This document shows, piece by piece, positions 54,530 through 63,983 of a stretch of 64,000 nucleotides of DNA. The DNA is from Pseudomonas sp. 10S4 (GTDB lineage Bacteria > Pseudomonadota > Gammaproteobacteria > Pseudomonadales > Pseudomonadaceae), in the NCBI RefSeq assembly GCF_034344865.1, contig NZ_CP133774.1, positions 4,464,001 to 4,528,000 of the forward strand, read 5' to 3'. A program made the position numbers and the translations under genes. Numbering within the stretch: position 1 is the stretch's first letter; each line of letters starts with the position of its first letter. The notes below the pieces were generated by a model that saw only the letters and a program-made list of their open reading frames with translations, made no database searches and was not told where the DNA came from.

Positions 54530-55852
54530 GTGAACTTCAGTTTTTTGCCCAAAGTCGCCACGGCGCCGTTTTGCCCGCCGGAAGTGGCCGGCAGTGTTGC
54601 CGTTGACCCCAGCGCTACGTTCTTCAAGCGCCTGCTGCGCTTTGCCGGCCCGGGCTTGCTGGTGTCGATCGGCTACATGGACCCGGGCAACTGGGCGACG
54701 GCCATCGAGGCCGGTTCGCGCTTTGGCTACAGCTTGTTGTTCGTGGTGTTGCTGGCGAGCCTGGCGGGGATGGTCGTGCAGTGTTTGTGTTCGCGACTGG
54801 GCATTGCCACCGGGCGTGACCTGGCGCAATTATCCCGCGAGCGCTACAGCACTCGCACCGCCCGCACGCAATGGGTGCTGGCGGAAATCTCGATCATCGC
54901 CACGGATCTGGCCGAAGTGCTTGGCTGCGCCCTGGCATTCCATTTGTTGCTCGGCTGCTCGCTGACCTTCGGCATCGCGCTGACCGCGTTCGACACGCTG
55001 CTGGTGCTGGCCTTGCAGAACCGTGGCTTCCGCCGGCTCGAAGCGATCATGCTGGTACTGGTCGCCACCATTGGCGTGTGTTTCTTCGTCGAGCTGATGC
55101 TGATCAAACCCTACTGGCCGGACGTCGCCCGTGGCTTCACGCCGTCATTGTCGGCCATCGGCGATGCGGCGCCGCTGTACATCGCTATCGGCATTCTCGG
55201 GGCCACGGTGATGCCGCATAACTTGTACTTGCACACCTCGATCGTCCAAACCCGGATGATCGGCCACGACCTGGCCAGCAAGCAGGACGCGGTCAAACTG
55301 GCGCGCATCGACACCATCGGCTCCCTGGCCCTGGCGTTGCTGGTCAACGCGGCGATTCTGATTCTGGCGGCGGCTGCGTTTCACGCCACCGGGCATGGCG
55401 ATGTGGTGGACATCCAGGACGCCTATCACCTGCTCGATCCGCTGGTGGGCGGGGCCTTGGCCAGCGTGCTGTTTGGCGTCGCGCTGCTGGCCTCGGGGCA
55501 GAGCTCGACCTTCACCGGGACCATCGCCGGGCAGGTGATCATGGAGGGTTACCTGAACCTGCGGATTCCTTGCTGGCAGCGGCGTTTGATTACTCGCGGG
55601 CTGGCGCTGATCCCGGCGTTCATCGGCGTGTGGCTGATGGGCGACAACGCGATTGGCAAGCTGTTGGTGTTGAGTCAGGTGGTGCTGAGCCTGCAACTGC
55701 CGTTTGCGTTGTACCCGTTGATCAGCATGACCAACGACCAGAAACTGATGGGGCCGTTTGTGAATCGGCTGCCGACGCGGGTGTTGGCGTGGGGGTTGTT
55801 TGGGGTGATCAGTGCAGCGAATGCCTGGTTGATTTTGCAGTTGGTGGTTTGA
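54530..55852 (+). CDS. mntH: Nramp-family divalent metal (Mn2+/Fe2+) transporter MntH
   Basis: The 440-residue protein starts at GTG 54530 and has eleven hydrophobic helices. The metal site is clear: 'GYMDPGNWAT' in helix 1 (DPGN) and 'GATVMPHNLYLHTS' in helix 6 (MPHN). It also has the 'FGVALLASGQSSTFTGTIAGQ' Nramp signature. It imports Mn2+ with protons. No MntR or Fur site is evident in the short leader, which is a REP region. Confidence 0.95.
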   Translation: MNFSFLPKVATAPFCPPEVAGSVAVDPSATFFKRLLRFAGPGLLVSIGYMDPGNWATAIEAGSRFGYSLLFVVLLASLAGMVVQCLCSRLGIATGRDLAQLSRERYSTRTARTQWVLAEISIIATDLAEVLGCALAFHLLLGCSLTFGIALTAFDTLLVLALQNRGFRRLEAIMLVLVATIGVCFFVELMLIKPYWPDVARGFTPSLSAIGDAAPLYIAIGILGATVMPHNLYLHTSIVQTRMIGHDLASKQDAVKLARIDTIGSLALALLVNAAILILAAAAFHATGHGDVVDIQDAYHLLDPLVGGALASVLFGVALLASGQSSTFTGTIAGQVIMEGYLNLRIPCWQRRLITRGLALIPAFIGVWLMGDNAIGKLLVLSQVVLSLQLPFALYPLISMTNDQKLMGPFVNRLPTRVLAWGLFGVISAANAWLILQLVV

Positions 55853-55881
55853 CGCTGAAAGTGTGTTGACTGGGCTGACCT

Positions 55882-55977
55882 CTTCGCGAGCAAGCCCGCT
55901 CCCACATTGGATTGGGGTGTACACAGATTTTGTGTTCGCTGGAGATCCACTGTGGGAGCGGGCTTGCTCGCGAAGAA
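55882..55977. repeat. REP pair, reversed order, between convergent genes
   Basis: TTCGCGAGCAAGCCCGCTCC at 55883 precedes TGTGGGAGCGGGCTTGCTCG at 55951; the pair fills the gap between mntH and the LysR gene end. Confidence 0.88.
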
Positions 55978-55989
55978 CGATAACGCGGT

Positions 55990-56883
55990 TTACCCACCAA
56001 ACGCTTCAACCACAAAATCGATAAACCCCCGGGTCTTGGCCGGCATCAGCGTGCGGCTCGGGTAGTACAGCGAGATCGGCCCCGCATCCGCGTGCCAGCC
56101 CGGCAGCAAGCGCACCAACTCACCGCGCTGGATCTGCGTGACCACATCGGGCAGCACCAGCAGCGTCACTCCCAGCCCAAGCAGAGCAGCTTCGCGCATC
56201 GCCGCCGGGTCGTTGAGGACGATGTTTTCGTTCAGCACAGCGCTCTCTTCACGACCGGCCCCATCGCGCATCACCCACTGACGAATCCGCCCGGTGCGCA
56301 TGCCGCGCATCACGATGCCGGCGTGTTCGAGCAAGTCCGCCGGGTTGGCGGGCAGGGTGCGCCCGGCCAGGTAAGCCGGTGAGGCGACGGCGACGATATC
56401 CGCCGTCGCCAGCCGGCGAGAGATGACCCCGGGCGTCAGTTCAAAACCACCGCCAATGGCCGCGTCATAACCTTCGGCAATCAGGTTCACCTGGCGATTT
56501 TCGAAGTGCCATTCCGGCCGGATCAACGGATAACGCGCCAGAAAAACCGGCAGCAGCGGCAACACATGGCCGATCCCAAAGGTCGGCGCCAGGCTGACCT
56601 TGAGTACCCCCGCCGGCTCGCCGCGATCACTGCTCACCGCGCTGATCGCTGCCTGCAATGCCTCCAGATTGCCGCCGATGCTTGCCAGAAAGCTGTCCCC
56701 GGCCTCGGTCAGGGACAGCTTGCGCGTCGAGCGCTGGAACAGCCGCACGCCCATGTTGCGTTCGAGCGTCGCCACGTTGCGGCTGACGGCGGCGGGGGTC
56801 AGTGCGAGCAATCGCGCAGCGGCAGAAAAGCTGCCGGTTTCGGCGCTGCGCACAAAGGATTCGAGGTTGGCGAGGGTTTCCAT
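55990..56883 (-). CDS. LysR-family transcriptional regulator
   Basis: ATG 56883 (METLANLESFVRSAETGSF) starts a 297-residue LTTR with the HTH 'SFSAAARLLALTPAAVSRNVATLE' pieces and a periplasmic-binding-like effector domain from about residue 90 ('VLKVSLAPTFGIGHVLPLLP'). It is divergent from the NADP-dependent oxidoreductase gene at 56996 (112 bases), its likely target. Confidence 0.93.
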   Translation of the reverse strand: METLANLESFVRSAETGSFSAAARLLALTPAAVSRNVATLERNMGVRLFQRSTRKLSLTEAGDSFLASIGGNLEALQAAISAVSSDRGEPAGVLKVSLAPTFGIGHVLPLLPVFLARYPLIRPEWHFENRQVNLIAEGYDAAIGGGFELTPGVISRRLATADIVAVASPAYLAGRTLPANPADLLEHAGIVMRGMRTGRIRQWVMRDGAGREESAVLNENIVLNDPAAMREAALLGLGVTLLVLPDVVTQIQRGELVRLLPGWHADAGPISLYYPSRTLMPAKTRGFIDFVVEAFGG

Positions 56884-56995
56884 GGCAGGCACCTGTTAGC
56901 AATGCTTGAAAATGATTCAAGCCATTACCGGCTAATCAAGTGCTAATGGCAAGCGCAGTATCGACTCCAACGACAACCCCTTGGAGTGAACAATC

Positions 56996-57598
56996 ATGAG
57001 CACTATTGGAATCATCGGCGCTGGCGCTATCGGTACAGTCTTCGCCAAAGCGCTGTCCCGTCAAGGCATCGAATTTGTCATCGCGAACAGCCGTGGCCCG
57101 CATACCCTGACGTCGCTGGTGGAAGAACTAGGACCAACCGCCCGTGCCGGCACTCGCGAAGAAGCGGCTGCGCAAGACATCGTGTTGGTCGCGGTGAACT
57201 GGCCGAAACTGCCAACGGCGCTGGCAGGCCTGCCGGACTTTGCCGGACGGATCGTGATCGATGCCAACAACTCGATTGAGGTGCCGTCGTATAAAGCGGG
57301 GGATTTGCAGGGTCGCGCGTCCAGCGAAGTGTTTGCCGAATGGGTGCCGGGGGCGCGGGTGGTGAAGGCGTTCAATCACTTGGTGGCTCGGTTGCTGGAT
57401 CGCGATCCGGCAGCGGAGGGCGGCAAGCGCGTGCTGTTTTTCTCGGGCGATGATGCCGAGGCGAAAGCTCAGGTGGCGGAGTTGATTGAGCGGCTGGGGT
57501 TCTGCGGGATCGACCTCGGGACGCTGAGTGTCGGGGCACGGCTGGCGCAGTTCCCGGGTGGGCCGTTGCCGATTTTGAATCTGGTGAAGTTTGGCTGA
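56996..57598 (+). CDS. NADPH-dependent F420-reductase-like oxidoreductase
   Basis: The 200-residue protein begins with a Rossmann motif 'IGIIGAGAIGTVFAKAL' and has 'EFVIANSRGPHTL' (NADP 2-prime phosphate site), 'DIVLVAVNWPKLPTALAGL' and 'VVKAFNHL', as in the NADP oxidoreductase/F420-dependent family (COG2085). Pseudomonas lacks F420, so it probably acts on another substrate with NADPH. A good ribosome site (TTGGAGTG) precedes ATG 56996. Confidence 0.88.
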   Translation: MSTIGIIGAGAIGTVFAKALSRQGIEFVIANSRGPHTLTSLVEELGPTARAGTREEAAAQDIVLVAVNWPKLPTALAGLPDFAGRIVIDANNSIEVPSYKAGDLQGRASSEVFAEWVPGARVVKAFNHLVARLLDRDPAAEGGKRVLFFSGDDAEAKAQVAELIERLGFCGIDLGTLSVGARLAQFPGGPLPILNLVKFG

Positions 57599-57660
57599 AT
57601 GCCAGACAAAAAGAACCCGGTGCATCTGAAGCTACACCGCTCTCACAGACGCTGATCACT

Positions 57661-57808
57661 TGTGGCGAAGGAGCTTTTGTGGCGAGGGGGCTTGCCTCCG
57701 TTGGGTTGCGCAGCAGCCCCAAAATCTCCGTAATAGTCGAAGATTTTTGGGAGCGCTACGCACTCCAACGGGGGCAAGCCCCTCGCCACAGCAAGCTCCC
57801 TCGCCACA
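57661..57808. repeat. Nested REP pair: one BIME inside another
   Basis: Outer arms TGTGGCGAAGGAGCTT (57661) and GCAAGCTCCCTCGCCACA (ends 57808) enclose a complete inner pair whose arms are TGTGGCGAGGGGGCTTGCC (57679) and GGCAAGCCCCTCGCCACA (ends 57790). The outer element appears to have been interrupted by the inner one. Confidence 0.85.
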
Positions 57809-57895
57809 AAAAGCTAATCAGCGGCTCAGAAGCACCGGGGTGTTGCCAGACGGCGAACGGATATTCGTGGGTCCCCGCGCCGTCTGTTGAACGCT

Positions 57896-59076
57896 TTAAG
57901 TCCGTTCGATCGCCAGTGCCACGCCTTGACCACCACCGATGCACAGGGTGGCGAGGCCTTTTTTGCGTCACGCTTGATCATTTCATGCAGCAAAGTCACC
58001 AGCACTCGGCAACCCGACGCGCCGATAGGGTGGCCCAGCGCGATGGCGCCGCCGTTGACGTTGACCTTGTTCAAGTCCCATTCCAGGTCCTTGGCCACTG
58101 CCAGGGATTGCGCGGCGAAGGCTTCGTTGGCTTCGATCAGGTCCAGTTGGTCAATCGACCAGCCGGCCTTGCTCAGGCAACGACGGGTAGCCGATACCGG
58201 ACCGATGCCCATGATCGCCGGGTCGACGCCCGCGTTGGCGTAAGCAGCGATTTTCGCCAGTACCGGCAGGCCGAGGGCCTTGGCTTTTTCGGCGCTCATC
58301 AGGATCACCGCAGCGGCGCCGTCGTTCAGCGACGAGGCGTTGCCGGCGGTCACCGAACCGTCCTTCTTGAAGGCCGGTTTCAGTTTGCCCAAGGACTCGG
58401 CTGTGGTGCCGGCCCGTGGCTGTTCGTCGGTGGCGAAGGACAGTGGATCGCCCTTGCGCTGCGGGATCAGGATCGGCGTGATCTCATCGACAAAACGCCC
58501 GGCTTCGATGGCTGCCGTGGCTTTTTGCTGGGAGGCCGCGGCGAAAGCGTCCTGTTGCTCGCGGGTCAGGTTGTACTTGTCCGCCAGGTTCTCAGCAGTG
58601 ATGCCCATGTGGTAATCGTTGAACGCATCCCACAGACCGTCGCTGATCATGGTGTCGACGATTTGCGCGTGACCCATGCGCAGACCGGTGCGAGCGCCGG
58701 GCATCACGTAGTTGGACAGGCTCATGTTTTCCTGGCCGCCGGCAATGATCACGTCGGCATCGCCGCAGCGAATCGCCTGGGTCGCCAGGTGCAGGGCTTT
58801 CAAACCCGAGCCGCAGACCTTGTTCAACGTCATGGCCGGCACGGTGAACGGCAGGCCAGCCTTGATCGCCGACTGACGCGCAGGGTTTTGCCCGGCACCG
58901 GCGGTCAGCACCTGGCCCATGATCACTTCATCAACTTGAGTCGGGTCCAGCCCGGTTTGCGCCAGCAACTGACGGATCACCGCAGCGCCCAGATCAACGG
59001 CGGACACACCCGCCAGGGCACCCTGGAAACTGCCAATGGCGGTACGGGTGGCGGCAACAATAACGACGTCTTGCAT
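57896..59076 (-). pseudogene. atoB: Acetyl-CoA acetyltransferase AtoB, frameshifted close to the C-terminus
   Basis: ATG 59076 has TGAGGA upstream. The thiolase carries '[17 protein letters not shown]', the nucleophile Cys in '[15 protein letters not shown]' (near 88), '[21 protein letters not shown]' pieces and the C-terminal Cys region. After 'MIKRDAKK' one base is missing from the T-run 57959-57964; restoring it gives '[20 protein letters not shown]' and a stop at 57896-57898, making 393 residues, the normal length. It condenses or cleaves acetoacetyl-CoA. Third gene after dhcA-dhcB. Confidence 0.9.
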
Positions 59077-59087
59077 GGAAAAATTCC

Positions 59088-59753
59088 TCACTGGGCAGCG
59101 AATTGCATTTCCGGAACGTGATCCGGCACGATCAGTTTACCGGCGGTCTTGGCGACAATTTCTTCGACGCTAACGCCCGGCGCACGTTCTTTGAGAATGA
59201 ACGCGCCGTCCTTGATTTCGAGGTAGGCGAGGTCGGTCAGCACACGCTTGATGCAGCCGGCGCCGGTCAGCGGCAGGCTGCATTTGGACAACAGCTTGGA
59301 CTCACCGTCCTTGGACGCGTGGGTCATGATGACAATGATGTTGTCTGCGCCGGCCACCAGGTCCATCGCGCCGCCCATGCCCTTGACCAGTTTGCCGGGG
59401 ATCATCCACGAGGCGATATTGCCTTCCACGTCTACTTCAAAGGCGCCCAGTACGGTCAGGTCGACATGGCCTCCGCGGATCATCGCGAAGGACTCGGCCG
59501 AGGAGAAAATCGAAGCGCCAATACGTGCTGTCACGGTTTGTTTGCCGGCGTTGATCATGTCGGCATCGATGGTTTCTTCGGTCGGAAAAGGACCCATGCC
59601 GAGCAAGCCGTTTTCCGACTGCAGCATGACTTCCATGCCTTCAGGGATGTAGTTGGCGACCAGGGTCGGGATGCCGATGCCCAGGTTCACGTAAAAGCCG
59701 TCTTGCATTTCGCGGGCGACGCGTTGAGCCATTTGTTCGCGGGAAAGTGCCAT
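59088..59753 (-). CDS. dhcB: 3-oxoacid CoA-transferase subunit B (DhcB/AtoA/ScoB)
   Basis: The 221-residue protein shows the beta-subunit features '[19 protein letters not shown]', the catalytic Glu in '[14 protein letters not shown]' (near 51) and '[21 protein letters not shown]' pieces. With subunit A it moves CoA from succinyl-CoA or acetyl-CoA to a 3-oxoacid. The order LysR / A / B / thiolase matches P. aeruginosa PA1998-PA2001, where the transferase acts on dehydrocarnitine. Confidence 0.9.
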   Translation of the reverse strand: MALSREQMAQRVAREMQDGFYVNLGIGIPTLVANYIPEGMEVMLQSENGLLGMGPFPTEETIDADMINAGKQTVTARIGASIFSSAESFAMIRGGHVDLTVLGAFEVDVEGNIASWMIPGKLVKGMGGAMDLVAGADNIIVIMTHASKDGESKLLSKCSLPLTGAGCIKRVLTDLAYLEIKDGAFILKERAPGVSVEEIVAKTAGKLIVPDHVPEMQFAAQ

Positions 59754-59789
59754 TGTTGTTATTCCTTCATTCGGGCCGGGGGCTGGGGA

Positions 59790-60488
59790 TCACTTACGCA
59801 CGGTGCGCTGTTCGATGCGCTTCTCGAACGTGCCGCAAATGATCCGGTCGACGTAGATGCCAGGGGTGTGGATCTGCGACGGCTCCAGCTCGCCGGGTTC
59901 GACGATTTCTTCGACTTCGACCACGGTGATCTTGCCGGCAGTGGCGGCCAGCGGATTGAAGTTCTGGGCGGTGTGGCGATAGATCACGTTGCCGAAGTGG
60001 TCGGCTTTCCAGCCTTTGACGATGGCGAAATCACCGGTGATGGATTCTTCCATCAGATACTTGCGACCGTGGAATTCGCGCACTTCCTTGCCTTCGGCAA
60101 CCGGGGTGCCGACGCCAGTGGCAGTAAAGAAGGCAGGGATGCCGGCGCCGCCCGCGCGCATTTTTTCAGCGAGGGTGCCTTGAGGGGTCAGGTCGACTTC
60201 GATGGCGCCGCTGAGCAGTTGCTCTTCGAACATCTTGTTCTCGCCCACATACGAGGCGACAACCTTGCGAATCTGCCGGTCTTCCAGCAGTACGCCGAGG
60301 CCGAAACCGTCGACGCCGCAGTTGTTGGAGACGACCCGGAGGTCGCGGGTGCCTTTGCGCTTGATCTCGGCGATGAGGTTTTCCGGGATGCCGCACAGGC
60401 CGAAGCCGCCGGAGATCACGGTCATGCCGTCTTCAAGACCTGCAAGGGCTTCCTCGTAGGAACTCACGCGCTTGTCGAAACCTGCCAT
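59790..60488 (-). CDS. dhcA: 3-oxoacid CoA-transferase subunit A (DhcA/AtoD/ScoA)
   Basis: ATG 60488 follows GAGG. The 232-residue protein has the alpha-subunit motif '[19 protein letters not shown]' (near 20-40), '[19 protein letters not shown]' and '[21 protein letters not shown]' pieces. It forms the enzyme with subunit B 36 bases downstream. The divergent LysR gene lies across a REP pair. Whether its substrate is dehydrocarnitine or acetoacetate cannot be told from sequence. Confidence 0.9.
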   Translation of the reverse strand: MAGFDKRVSSYEEALAGLEDGMTVISGGFGLCGIPENLIAEIKRKGTRDLRVVSNNCGVDGFGLGVLLEDRQIRKVVASYVGENKMFEEQLLSGAIEVDLTPQGTLAEKMRAGGAGIPAFFTATGVGTPVAEGKEVREFHGRKYLMEESITGDFAIVKGWKADHFGNVIYRHTAQNFNPLAATAGKITVVEVEEIVEPGELEPSQIHTPGIYVDRIICGTFEKRIEQRTVRK

Positions 60489-60613
60489 ATGCACCTCTTT
60501 TATTCTTTATGGGCGGCTGGCTAGCCGTAGTGGGGATGAGTGTCTCGCCAGAGTATTCATTTGTTAAGTTGATTTTTAAGGTTGATTGATAGATAAAACT
60601 CACCAATACCTCT

Positions 60614-60715
60614 GTAGGAGCTGCCGAAGGCTGCGATCTTTTGACGTTGATCTTTTGTGATCTTCAAGCCGCCGAAAATCAAGATCAAAAGATCGCAGCC
60701 TACGGCAGCTCCTAC
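60614..60715. repeat. REP pair, 'GTAGGAGCTGCCGAAGGCTG' type
   Basis: Nearly perfect facing arms (GTAGGAGCTGCCGAAGGCTG at 60614 and its counterpart ending 60715, differing at one base) with complementary GATCTTTTGA/TCAAAAGATC. It lies in the divergent dhcA-LysR promoter region, which is unusual for REP pairs. Confidence 0.9.
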
Positions 60716-60735
60716 GCAACTGGAGCAAAGCGACG

Positions 60736-61638
60736 ATGACAGTCAAGCAGATCCGAGCCTTTCTGGCCGTGGCCCAGAGCCTGAGTTTTGCCGTGGCCTG
60801 TGAGCGGTTGCACTTGTCGCAATCGGCGTTGAGCCTGACCATCAAGGCCCTGGAAGAAGGCCTGGGCGGACGCCTGTTTAGCCGCAACACACGCAACGTG
60901 GCGCTGACGCCTGAGGGTGAATCGCTGCTGCCGCTGGCCCGTCGGCTGATCGCCGATTGGGACAATGCCGAAGATGAACTGCGTCAACGTTTCACTCTGC
61001 AGCGCGGTCGCGTGACGGTGGCGGCGATGCCTTCGTTTGCCGGCAACCTGCTGCCGCCGATCCTCAAGACCTTCCGCGCGCGTTACCCGAAAGTCAACGT
61101 CACGGTGAATGACGTGATCAACGAGCAGGTGCTGGAAATGGTCCGCGATCGGCAAGTGGAGCTAGGCGTTTCGTTTGAGCCGGCTCATAGCTCGTCGCTG
61201 GAGTTCACGCCGTTGTACATCGACCGGTTTGTGGCGGTGGTGCCGCATGATTCGGCGTTGACGCAATTGGAGGAGATCGACTGGCAGACCTTGTTGATGG
61301 AGCCGTTTATCACTTTGCAGCGACCGTCCACAGTGCGGGTGATGCTCGAAGAACACTTGCAGGCTCGCGGTATGAAGTTGCCGGTGGAGTTTGAAAGTCA
61401 TCAACTGGCGACGGTGGGACGGATGGTCGCCAGCGGGTTGGGCGTGAGCGCGGTGCCGGCGCTGTGCCGGCAGCAAATGCAGGAGTCGGGCGCGCACTGC
61501 ATTACTTTGCGTGACCCGGTGGTGGAGCGGGCGATTGGCGTGTTGACCAAGCCGGGGCATGAACTGTCGGCGGCGGCGCAGGCGTTGTTTGATATTTTCA
61601 AGGAAGCAAACCTGGGCCAACGCCTGTCTGCCGGATAA
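60736..61638 (+). CDS. LysR-family regulator of the dhc/ato locus (DhcR-like)
   Basis: The 300-residue LTTR has the HTH 'SFAVACERLHLSQSALSLTIKALEE' pieces and an effector domain starting 'GRVTVAAMPSFAGNLLPPIL'. Divergence from dhcA and the match in order to P. aeruginosa PA1998 suggest it activates dhcA-dhcB-atoB. ATG 60736 is 20 bases after a REP arm, so the promoter must lie within or beyond the REP pair. Confidence 0.9.
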   Translation: MTVKQIRAFLAVAQSLSFAVACERLHLSQSALSLTIKALEEGLGGRLFSRNTRNVALTPEGESLLPLARRLIADWDNAEDELRQRFTLQRGRVTVAAMPSFAGNLLPPILKTFRARYPKVNVTVNDVINEQVLEMVRDRQVELGVSFEPAHSSSLEFTPLYIDRFVAVVPHDSALTQLEEIDWQTLLMEPFITLQRPSTVRVMLEEHLQARGMKLPVEFESHQLATVGRMVASGLGVSAVPALCRQQMQESGAHCITLRDPVVERAIGVLTKPGHELSAAAQALFDIFKEANLGQRLSAG

Positions 61639-61673
61639 ACACATAACCCTGTGGGAGCGGGTTTCGTCAGTTT

Positions 61674-62517
61674 TTAAGTGGTCAGTCGTTGGGTCAGCAA
61701 GGGCAGGAGTTTTTCGCAGGACGCCTCGATTTTCATCTCCAAAATGTCATCCGCCCGGGTCTTGCCCAGGTTAATCGCAATCAACGGCTTGCCCTGATCC
61801 ACCACCGCCCGACACAACCGAAACGCCGAATACGCCATCAACGACGACCCCACCACCAGCAACCCCGCCGCTTGCTCCACCGCCGCCATGGCCTTGGCCG
61901 CCGTTACCTGAGCGACGTTCTCGCCGAAAAACACCACGTCCGGCTTCATCCGCGCCTCGCCGCAATGCGGACAGTGTGGCACCTGAAACCGCGCTTCAAA
62001 CGCCGGGTCGAGCAGGGTGTCGCCATCCGGCGCTTGCACCGCATCGACCCCGGCCAGGTACGGGTTTTGCGCTTCCATCAGCTGTTGAATCGCATCCCGC
62101 TCGCTGCGCTGGCCGCAGTCCAGGCACAGCACCCGGTGCAGGCTGCCGTGGAGTTCGATGACGTCATGACTGCCAGCCTGGTCGTGCAGCCCGTCGACGT
62201 TCTGGGTGATCACGCCCGCCGATCTGCCGCGAACTCTGCAAACTGGCCAGCGCCTCGTGGGCCGCGTTCGGGTTGGCCAGGCGCACTCGCGGCCAACCGA
62301 GCATTGCCCGTGCCCAATAGCGGCGCCGGGACTCGGGGGCGGCGAGGAACTCCTGATACATCATCGGTTGCCGGCCACGGCGCACGCCCTGGTTGTCACG
62401 GTAGTCCGGAATGCCCGACGAGGTGCTGATGCCGGCACCGGTCAGGACCGCGAACGGCTGGTCGGCCATTAACTGCTGAAGGCGGTCGAGTTGTTCGCGG
62501 ATGGGGCGGTCGAGCAT
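61674..62517 (-). pseudogene. SIR2-family NAD-dependent protein deacetylase, one frameshift
   Basis: ATG 62517 (MLDRPIREQLDRLQQ) starts 'FAVLTGAGISTSSGIPDYRD', the NAD-binding motif. The frame slips at 62215-62217, where one extra base turns 'QIGGVITQNVDGLHDQAGS' out of frame; the rest has 'ELHGSLHRVLCLDCGQRS' (catalytic His and first zinc Cys pair), 'VPHCPHCGEARMKPDVVFFGE' pieces (second Cys pair) and 'LLVVGSSLMAYSAFRL'. Reconstructed length about 280 residues, a class II/III-like bacterial sirtuin. Confidence 0.88.
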
Positions 62518-62598
62518 GTTCAACACTCCGCAGGGCCTTTGAGTGTTTGCAAGATAGCATTTGCCGATCACCCCGACGGATCAAACGCTGGTCCCCCC

Positions 62599-62681
62599 GT
62601 AGGAGCTGCCGAAGGCCGCGATCTTTTGACTTTGTTTTTTAAGATCAAGATCAAAAGAACGCAGCCTTCGGCAGCTCCTAC
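62599..62681. repeat. REP pair, 'GTAGGAGCTGCCGAAGGC' type
   Basis: GTAGGAGCTGCCGAAGGC at 62599 faces GCCTTCGGCAGCTCCTAC ending at 62681. It is between the sirtuin start and the methyltransferase end, both on the minus strand. Confidence 0.9.
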
Positions 62682-62693
62682 GGGGTGCGGTAG

Positions 62694-63740
62694 TTATTTA
62701 CGCGCCTCCAGAATCAGGTTGAACGGCGTTTCCGTGGCCCGGCGGAAATGCTTGAACCCGGCCTCGGTGAACACCTTGCGCAACCGCGCCTCGCCGGCCT
62801 GGGCGCCGAGCCCGAGGCCGACTTCCTGGGACAGTGAGTTCGGGGTGCAGATGAACGTTGAGGCCGCGTAGAACAGTCGACCAATCGGGTTGATGTTGTC
62901 GTCGAGGGTATCGTTGGCGTAGGGCTCCACGAGCAGCACCGTGCCGTCCGGTTTCAGCGAGTCAAAGGCGTGCCGTGCTGCACCCACCGGGTCGCCCATG
63001 TCATGCAGGCAATCGAAATAGCAGACCAGGTCATAGTCGGTGCCAGGGTAACTTTTGGCAGTGCCCTGGAAGAACCGCGCGCGTCCGGCCACACCACCTT
63101 CTCCGGCGCGCTGGGTGGCCACGGTGACGGAGGGCGCGTGGTAATCAAACCCGACGAACCGCGAATTAGGGAACGCCTGGGCCATGATCACGGTGGACGC
63201 GCCGTGGCCGCAGCCGACGTCCGCCACTTTGGCGCCATCCTCCAGTTTGGCGACCACGCCTTCTAGCGCCGGCAACCACTCGGCCACCAGGTGCGCCTTG
63301 TAGCCGGGACGGAAGAACCGTTCCGTGCCGCTGAACATGCACGGATGGTGCTCGCCCCACGGCAGGGCACCGTTGCCGCGCATGGCTTTGACCAGTTTGT
63401 CCTTGTCATGGAAAAACGACGCGACCACCCCGATACCGCCGGCGATGTACACCGGGGAGTCTTCGATCGCCAACGCCAGGGCTTGCTCTTCGGGCAGGCG
63501 GAACTGGCCGTCACGGTGTTCCATGTAGCCGGAGGCGGCGTGGGCACTGAGCCACTCGCGTAATAGGCGCGGGTTGCATCCGGTCTTGTCGGCGAGGGTT
63601 TCGGGGCTGATTGGCTGGCTGTCGGCCATGGCCCGATAGAGGCCGAGTTCTTCGCCGAGAATGACATTGGCCAGCATCGCCGCGCCGCCCATGTCGTTGA
63701 CCAGTTTGCCCATGAAATCGTTAAGTCTGGCCTCGTCCAT
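62694..63740 (-). CDS. Class I SAM-dependent methyltransferase with N-terminal winged-helix domain (Rv2258c-like)
   Basis: ATG 63740 follows AGGAGCACACGTG, so the longer frame is not used. The 348-residue protein has an N-terminal winged-helix/dimerisation part ('SPETLADKTGCNPRLLREWLS'), then a methyltransferase core: 'AKVADVGCGHGASTVIMAQAFP' pieces (SAM motif I, near 175), 'FVGFDYHAPSV' and 'YDLVCYFDCLHDMGDPVGAAR' pieces. Relatives include O-methyltransferase-like regulators of unknown substrate. The C-terminus ends within 20 bases of a REP pair. Confidence 0.9.
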   Translation of the reverse strand: MDEARLNDFMGKLVNDMGGAAMLANVILGEELGLYRAMADSQPISPETLADKTGCNPRLLREWLSAHAASGYMEHRDGQFRLPEEQALALAIEDSPVYIAGGIGVVASFFHDKDKLVKAMRGNGALPWGEHHPCMFSGTERFFRPGYKAHLVAEWLPALEGVVAKLEDGAKVADVGCGHGASTVIMAQAFPNSRFVGFDYHAPSVTVATQRAGEGGVAGRARFFQGTAKSYPGTDYDLVCYFDCLHDMGDPVGAARHAFDSLKPDGTVLLVEPYANDTLDDNINPIGRLFYAASTFICTPNSLSQEVGLGLGAQAGEARLRKVFTEAGFKHFRRATETPFNLILEARK

Positions 63741-63893
63741 CACGTGTGCTCCTGTGAAAGGATCAGGGTCCAGAGGCAGTGTTTTTCGAGGCGTACGCCT
63801 CTGGGCGGTGGTCGTGGGAATGAACCCCTGCGGGGTAATCATTAAGTCTAGTTCGCAGCGTGTGCAGCGCTGTGGGAGGCGACGAAGTCCCCT

Positions 63894-63983
63894 TGTGGGA
63901 GCGGGCTTGCTCGCGAAAGCGGACTGTCAGTTAACCAATATGTTGGATGAGATGCCGTCTTCGCGAGCAAGCCCGCTCCCACA
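63894..63983. repeat. REP pair (BIME), 'TGTGGGAGCGGGCTTGCTCG' type
   Basis: Facing arms at 63894-63918 and 63959-63983 at the right end of the window. No coding signal is seen in 63741-64000. Confidence 0.9.

Noticed and set aside
57679..59121. A 480-codon plus-strand open frame across the atoB gene
   Set aside because: Begins inside REP DNA and is antisense to a thiolase with clear motifs.
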